A stretch of 34,865 nt of DNA from Alkalimonas sp. (GTDB taxonomy: Bacteria > Pseudomonadota > Gammaproteobacteria > Enterobacterales > Alteromonadaceae): the NCBI RefSeq assembly GCF_020831925.1, contig NZ_JAFIFQ010000033.1, forward strand, positions 1-34,865, read 5' to 3'. Made by a program: the position numbers and the translations under genes. Below, piece after piece: positions 32,734 to 34,865 of the stretch. The first letter of the stretch is position 1. Each line of letters begins with the position of its first letter. The notes under the pieces were generated by a model. The model did not search any database, was not told where the DNA came from, and saw nothing but the letters and a program-made list of their open reading frames with translations.

Positions 32734-32802
32734 AAAAAGACACTGGCAAGTCCGGTGGACTTAACTAGAGTAAAACAGAGGGACCAAAAAAGGATGAAGT
32801 CT

Positions 32803-33129
32803 ATGTTAATCCACACGCGTATTGAGCAGAAATTACTGGATGCATTTGATCCTGTGGTGTTGGAAGTAACCAATGAAAGCCACATGCACAATGTACCAGC
32901 TGGATCGGAGTCCCACTTTAAAGTGGTGATTGTAACGCCACAGTTTGATGGATTGCGTTTATTGCAGCGCCACAGAGCGGTCAATGCCATTGTAGCGGAA
33001 GAGTTAGCGCAGGATATTCATGCCCTGGCGTTACACACTTACACCCCAGGTGAATGGTACGAGTACTATGCTGAAAAGCCCCCGGCCTCTCCTAAATGCT
33101 TGGGGGGTGAAAAAAAAGTACCCGTTTAA
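32803..33129 (+). CDS. bolA: BolA family protein
   Basis: This 108-residue protein has the BolA fold and is close to E. coli BolA (105). BolA proteins bind monothiol glutaredoxins with a [2Fe-2S] cluster and BolA also acts as a stress regulator. Conserved parts are IEQKLLDAF, ESHMHNVPAGSESHFKVVIV, LLQRHRAVNAIVAEEL and HALALHTYTPGEWYEYY. The ATG at 32803 (AGGA eight bases upstream) aligns with E. coli; an ATG at 32794 is a weaker choice. The open frame back to 32524 is not coding. The tail PKCLGGEKKVPV is not conserved. Confidence 0.94.
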   Translation: MLIHTRIEQKLLDAFDPVVLEVTNESHMHNVPAGSESHFKVVIVTPQFDGLRLLQRHRAVNAIVAEELAQDIHALALHTYTPGEWYEYYAEKPPASPKCLGGEKKVPV

Positions 33130-33133
33130 TCAA

Positions 33134-33211
33134 CTAGCCGCATCCTGGCTGCATCGCTATAGCGTGAGCAGATCCCGCTCGGGAAATAGCGATAGCGGCT
33201 AGGCTTTTCTT
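33134..33211 (+). terminator. Large branched hairpin after bolA
   Basis: CTAGCCGC (33134-33141) pairs with GCGGCTAG (33195-33202), and inside it ATCGCTA (33153-33159) pairs with TAGCGAT (33187-33193). The left side has an 11-base bulge and there is a further possible inner stem. GCTTTTCTTCT follows, so it can act as a terminator for bolA, though it is larger than most. Confidence 0.65.
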
Positions 33212-33314
33212 CTCAGCTGGTGGCTAGCTTGCTAAAATCCTCTGATCCGACCAGCTTTGTCTGCTAAAGTCTTACACTAGTCGCAATTTCCTTACTGAAG
33301 AACAGGACTGAATG

Positions 33315-34508
33315 ATGGTAATTCAACCAAAAATCCGTGGTTTTATCTGTACCAATGCCCATCCAACCGGCTGTGCTGCCCATGTAAAGCAACAAATCGA
33401 CTATGTACAACAGCGTGGCGCTATCGCCAATGGCCCTAAAAATGTGCTGGTGATCGGAGCGTCAACTGGCTATGGCCTGGCTTCGCGGATTGCTGCAGCT
33501 TTTGGCTCGGGTGCCAAAACTCTGGGGATTTTCTTTGAAAAAGAGCCGACGGCCAGTAAAACCGCCTCGGCAGGCTGGTACAACACCGCTGCTTTTGAAC
33601 AGGAAGCCAGTAAAGCCGGCCTGTGGTGCAAGCACCTCAATGGCGATGCCTTTACTGATGAGCTAAAAGCGAAGACCATCGAGGTGATTCAACAAGAGAT
33701 GGGCAAAATTGATTTGGTGGTCTACAGCCTGGCGGCGCCTCGACGCAAAGATCCGGTCTCTGGCGAAATCTACAGTTCAGTGCTCAAGCCTATTGGTAAG
33801 GCTTACACCGAGAAAAACTTAAACACCAGTAAGCGGGTGATCGAAGAAGTCAGCGTAGAGCCGGCCAATGACGAGGAAATTTTCAATACCGTTAAGGTAA
33901 TGGGTGGCGAAGATTGGGAACGCTGGTTGGATCAACTGAATGCAGCCGATGTATTGGCCGATAACTGTCAGACAGTCGCTTATACCTACATTGGTAAAGA
34001 ATTGACCTGGCCAATTTATGGCAAAGCAACCATTGGTAAAGCCAAAGAAGATCTGGATAGAGCGGCGGCGGCGCTGACTGCTAAACTGGTTGATAAAAAA
34101 GGCAAAGCTTATGTTGCTTCTTTAAAAGCGGTGGTGACTCAGGCCAGCTCTGCAATCCCTATAATGCCACTTTATATCTCGCTGCTGTACCGGGTAATGA
34201 AAGCTGAAGGAAGCCACGAAGGCTGCATTGAGCAGATCGATGGTTTGTTCCGTCAGGGACTGTATGCAGCTGCGCCTGTGTTGGATGAAGGCGGCCGTTT
34301 ACGTCAGGATGCTAAAGAGCTGGCCGATCACGTGCAGGCTGAAGTGAAAGCGTTGTGGCAGCAGGTGGAAACCGACAACATTGATACGCTGACCGATTAT
34401 GCTGGCTACCATCAGGATTTCCTGCAGCTATTTGGTTTTGGAGTGGCCGGTGTGGATTACGAGGCGGATGTCAGCCCTGAAGTACCTTTGCTGCAGTTGC
34501 TGGATTAA
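33315..34508 (+). CDS. fabV: Enoyl-ACP reductase FabV
   Basis: This 397-residue NADH-dependent trans-2-enoyl reductase catalyses the last step of each fatty acid elongation cycle. It is close to Vibrio cholerae FabV (about 402) and unrelated in size to FabI. The N-terminus MVIQPKIRGFICTNAHPTGC, the nucleotide fold VLVIGASTGYGLASRIAAAFG, and the active-site pair Y235 and K244 (Y-x8-K in TWPIYGKATIGKAK) are intact. Two ATGs overlap; the second (33315) has AGGA seven bases before it and matches the family start, while the first is at 33312. FabV enzymes are typically insensitive to triclosan. It is monocistronic and ends in a terminator. Confidence 0.96.
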   Translation: MVIQPKIRGFICTNAHPTGCAAHVKQQIDYVQQRGAIANGPKNVLVIGASTGYGLASRIAAAFGSGAKTLGIFFEKEPTASKTASAGWYNTAAFEQEASKAGLWCKHLNGDAFTDELKAKTIEVIQQEMGKIDLVVYSLAAPRRKDPVSGEIYSSVLKPIGKAYTEKNLNTSKRVIEEVSVEPANDEEIFNTVKVMGGEDWERWLDQLNAADVLADNCQTVAYTYIGKELTWPIYGKATIGKAKEDLDRAAAALTAKLVDKKGKAYVASLKAVVTQASSAIPIMPLYISLLYRVMKAEGSHEGCIEQIDGLFRQGLYAAAPVLDEGGRLRQDAKELADHVQAEVKALWQQVETDNIDTLTDYAGYHQDFLQLFGFGVAGVDYEADVSPEVPLLQLLD

Positions 34509-34519
34509 CCCCTTGAACG

Positions 34520-34542
34520 AGCCACCTGCGGGTGGCTTTTTT
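34520..34542 (+). terminator. Rho-independent terminator of fabV
   Basis: AGCCACC, loop TGCG, GGTGGCT followed by a U-run (TTTTT, then A). It begins 11 bases after the fabV stop. Confidence 0.92.
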
Positions 34543-34865
34543 ACAGCCGGATTGACCTCAGAGTAATGTGAGTACTACCAAAGTTGGCATAGTCTCTACT
34601 GGCAACAGCAAGTAAAATAGCATAATTTGCTGAAAAATTGCGCAAATTAGCTAGACTAAAATGCAACCGGTGCGACTGTGATAAATTTTCATGATCGCAT
34701 GGATAGCGGCCGCGTTTGATGGTAAAATCCGCGCCTTTAATACGTGTATCCGACTTTGGAACCACAGATCATCTGAAAGTTCCACGCCGATCGGGTGCGC
34801 TGCGAGGTCAGCAGCTGAAAAACTGAACCTGTTTCTTCCCAAACTAGTAGTGCAAGTACGTATGA
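34543..34865 (+). other. Intergenic region with probable promoter and long leader
   Basis: No gene is called in these 323 bases. AATTTGC (34624-34630) and GCAAATT (34642-34648) form a 7-bp inverted repeat. The last 130 bases would be the leader of a plus-strand transcript; TGGAAC/GTTCCA and CTGC/GCAG pairs suggest some structure. The window ends at ATGA (34862-34865), which has no convincing Shine-Dalgarno sequence. I could not identify the downstream gene. The minus-strand frames here look non-coding. Confidence 0.4.
34720..34728 (+). promoter_or_regulatory. Extended -10 promoter element
   Basis: TGGTAAAAT (34720-34728), that is TG-n-TAAAAT, with no clear -35. Transcription would start near 34735 towards the right edge. 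Confidence 0.45.

Noticed and set aside
32524-32802. N-terminal extension of bolA into the alkB end
   Set aside because: It has no similarity to BolA and lies partly within alkB; a good RBS precedes the ATG at 32803.
34541-34842. Two overlapping minus-strand frames of 63-74 codons
   Set aside because: Composition is unlike that of the neighbours, there is no motif, and they cover a promoter and a leader on the other strand.

Overview
The window is a gammaproteobacterial chromosome segment. Three landmarks place it: the block dksA-gluQ-pcnB-folK-panB in the order known from E. coli, a yajG / cyclophilin / rlmG cluster next to ampG, and an IscR-type site in front of erpA. Protein similarity suggests the Alteromonadales/Chromatiaceae side of the class (Rheinheimera, Alishewanella or Alkalimonas-like). 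That genus-level guess comes from recall and is uncertain. Gene density is high, many stop/start pairs overlap as ATGA, and I see no tRNA, rRNA, CRISPR array, insertion sequence or phage gene.

Layout. (1) 1-4006, minus strand: dksA, gluQ, pcnB (probably with a conserved AUU start), folK and the 5' part of panB. (2) 4229-10167, plus strand: pepB, then hrpB and mrcB overlapping. (3) 10302-15027, plus strand: the accessory-looking part. Two paralogous membrane-bound CadC/ToxR-like regulators, each with a cytoplasmic winged helix, one membrane helix and a periplasmic TolB/beta-propeller-like domain, flank a 90-residue exported peptide. The peptide carries two identical 12-residue Cys-x5-Cys modules. 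Inverted repeats lie at the start of both regulator genes. I recognise no described family for the peptide, and I regard this as the best candidate for an undescribed system. (4) 15024-17352, minus strand: pyrB then hemL, with a strong hairpin in the pyrB leader. hemL meets the second regulator tail to tail with overlapping stop codons. (5) 17589-24299, plus strand: an eight-gene Mrp/Mnh-type cation/proton antiporter operon (E-F-G-[A C-terminal+B]-C and three NuoL/M/N-family subunits), in which MrpA is split and the last large subunit looks degenerate.

(6) 24327-26482, minus strand: a ClC-family protein with unusual ion-site residues, overlapping hemJ. (7) 26570-27734: erpA under a near-consensus type 1 IscR site, an unannotated 57-residue two-helix membrane protein on the other strand, and a small XRE-type regulator with a clear terminator. 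(8) 27809-32030, minus strand: ampG, a small unknown gene, and the overlapping set rlmG-yajG-cyclophilin. (9) 32063-34542, plus strand: alkB-like demethylase, bolA and fabV, with inverted repeats between them. The last 320 bases hold a probable promoter and an unidentified leader for a gene beyond the window.

Most genes are housekeeping: RNA tailing and modification, cofactor, pyrimidine and tetrapyrrole synthesis, cell-wall synthesis and recycling, Fe-S maturation, lipid synthesis and ion homeostasis. The sensor-peptide-sensor cassette and the modified Mrp and ClC transporters are the parts that differ from a textbook chromosome.
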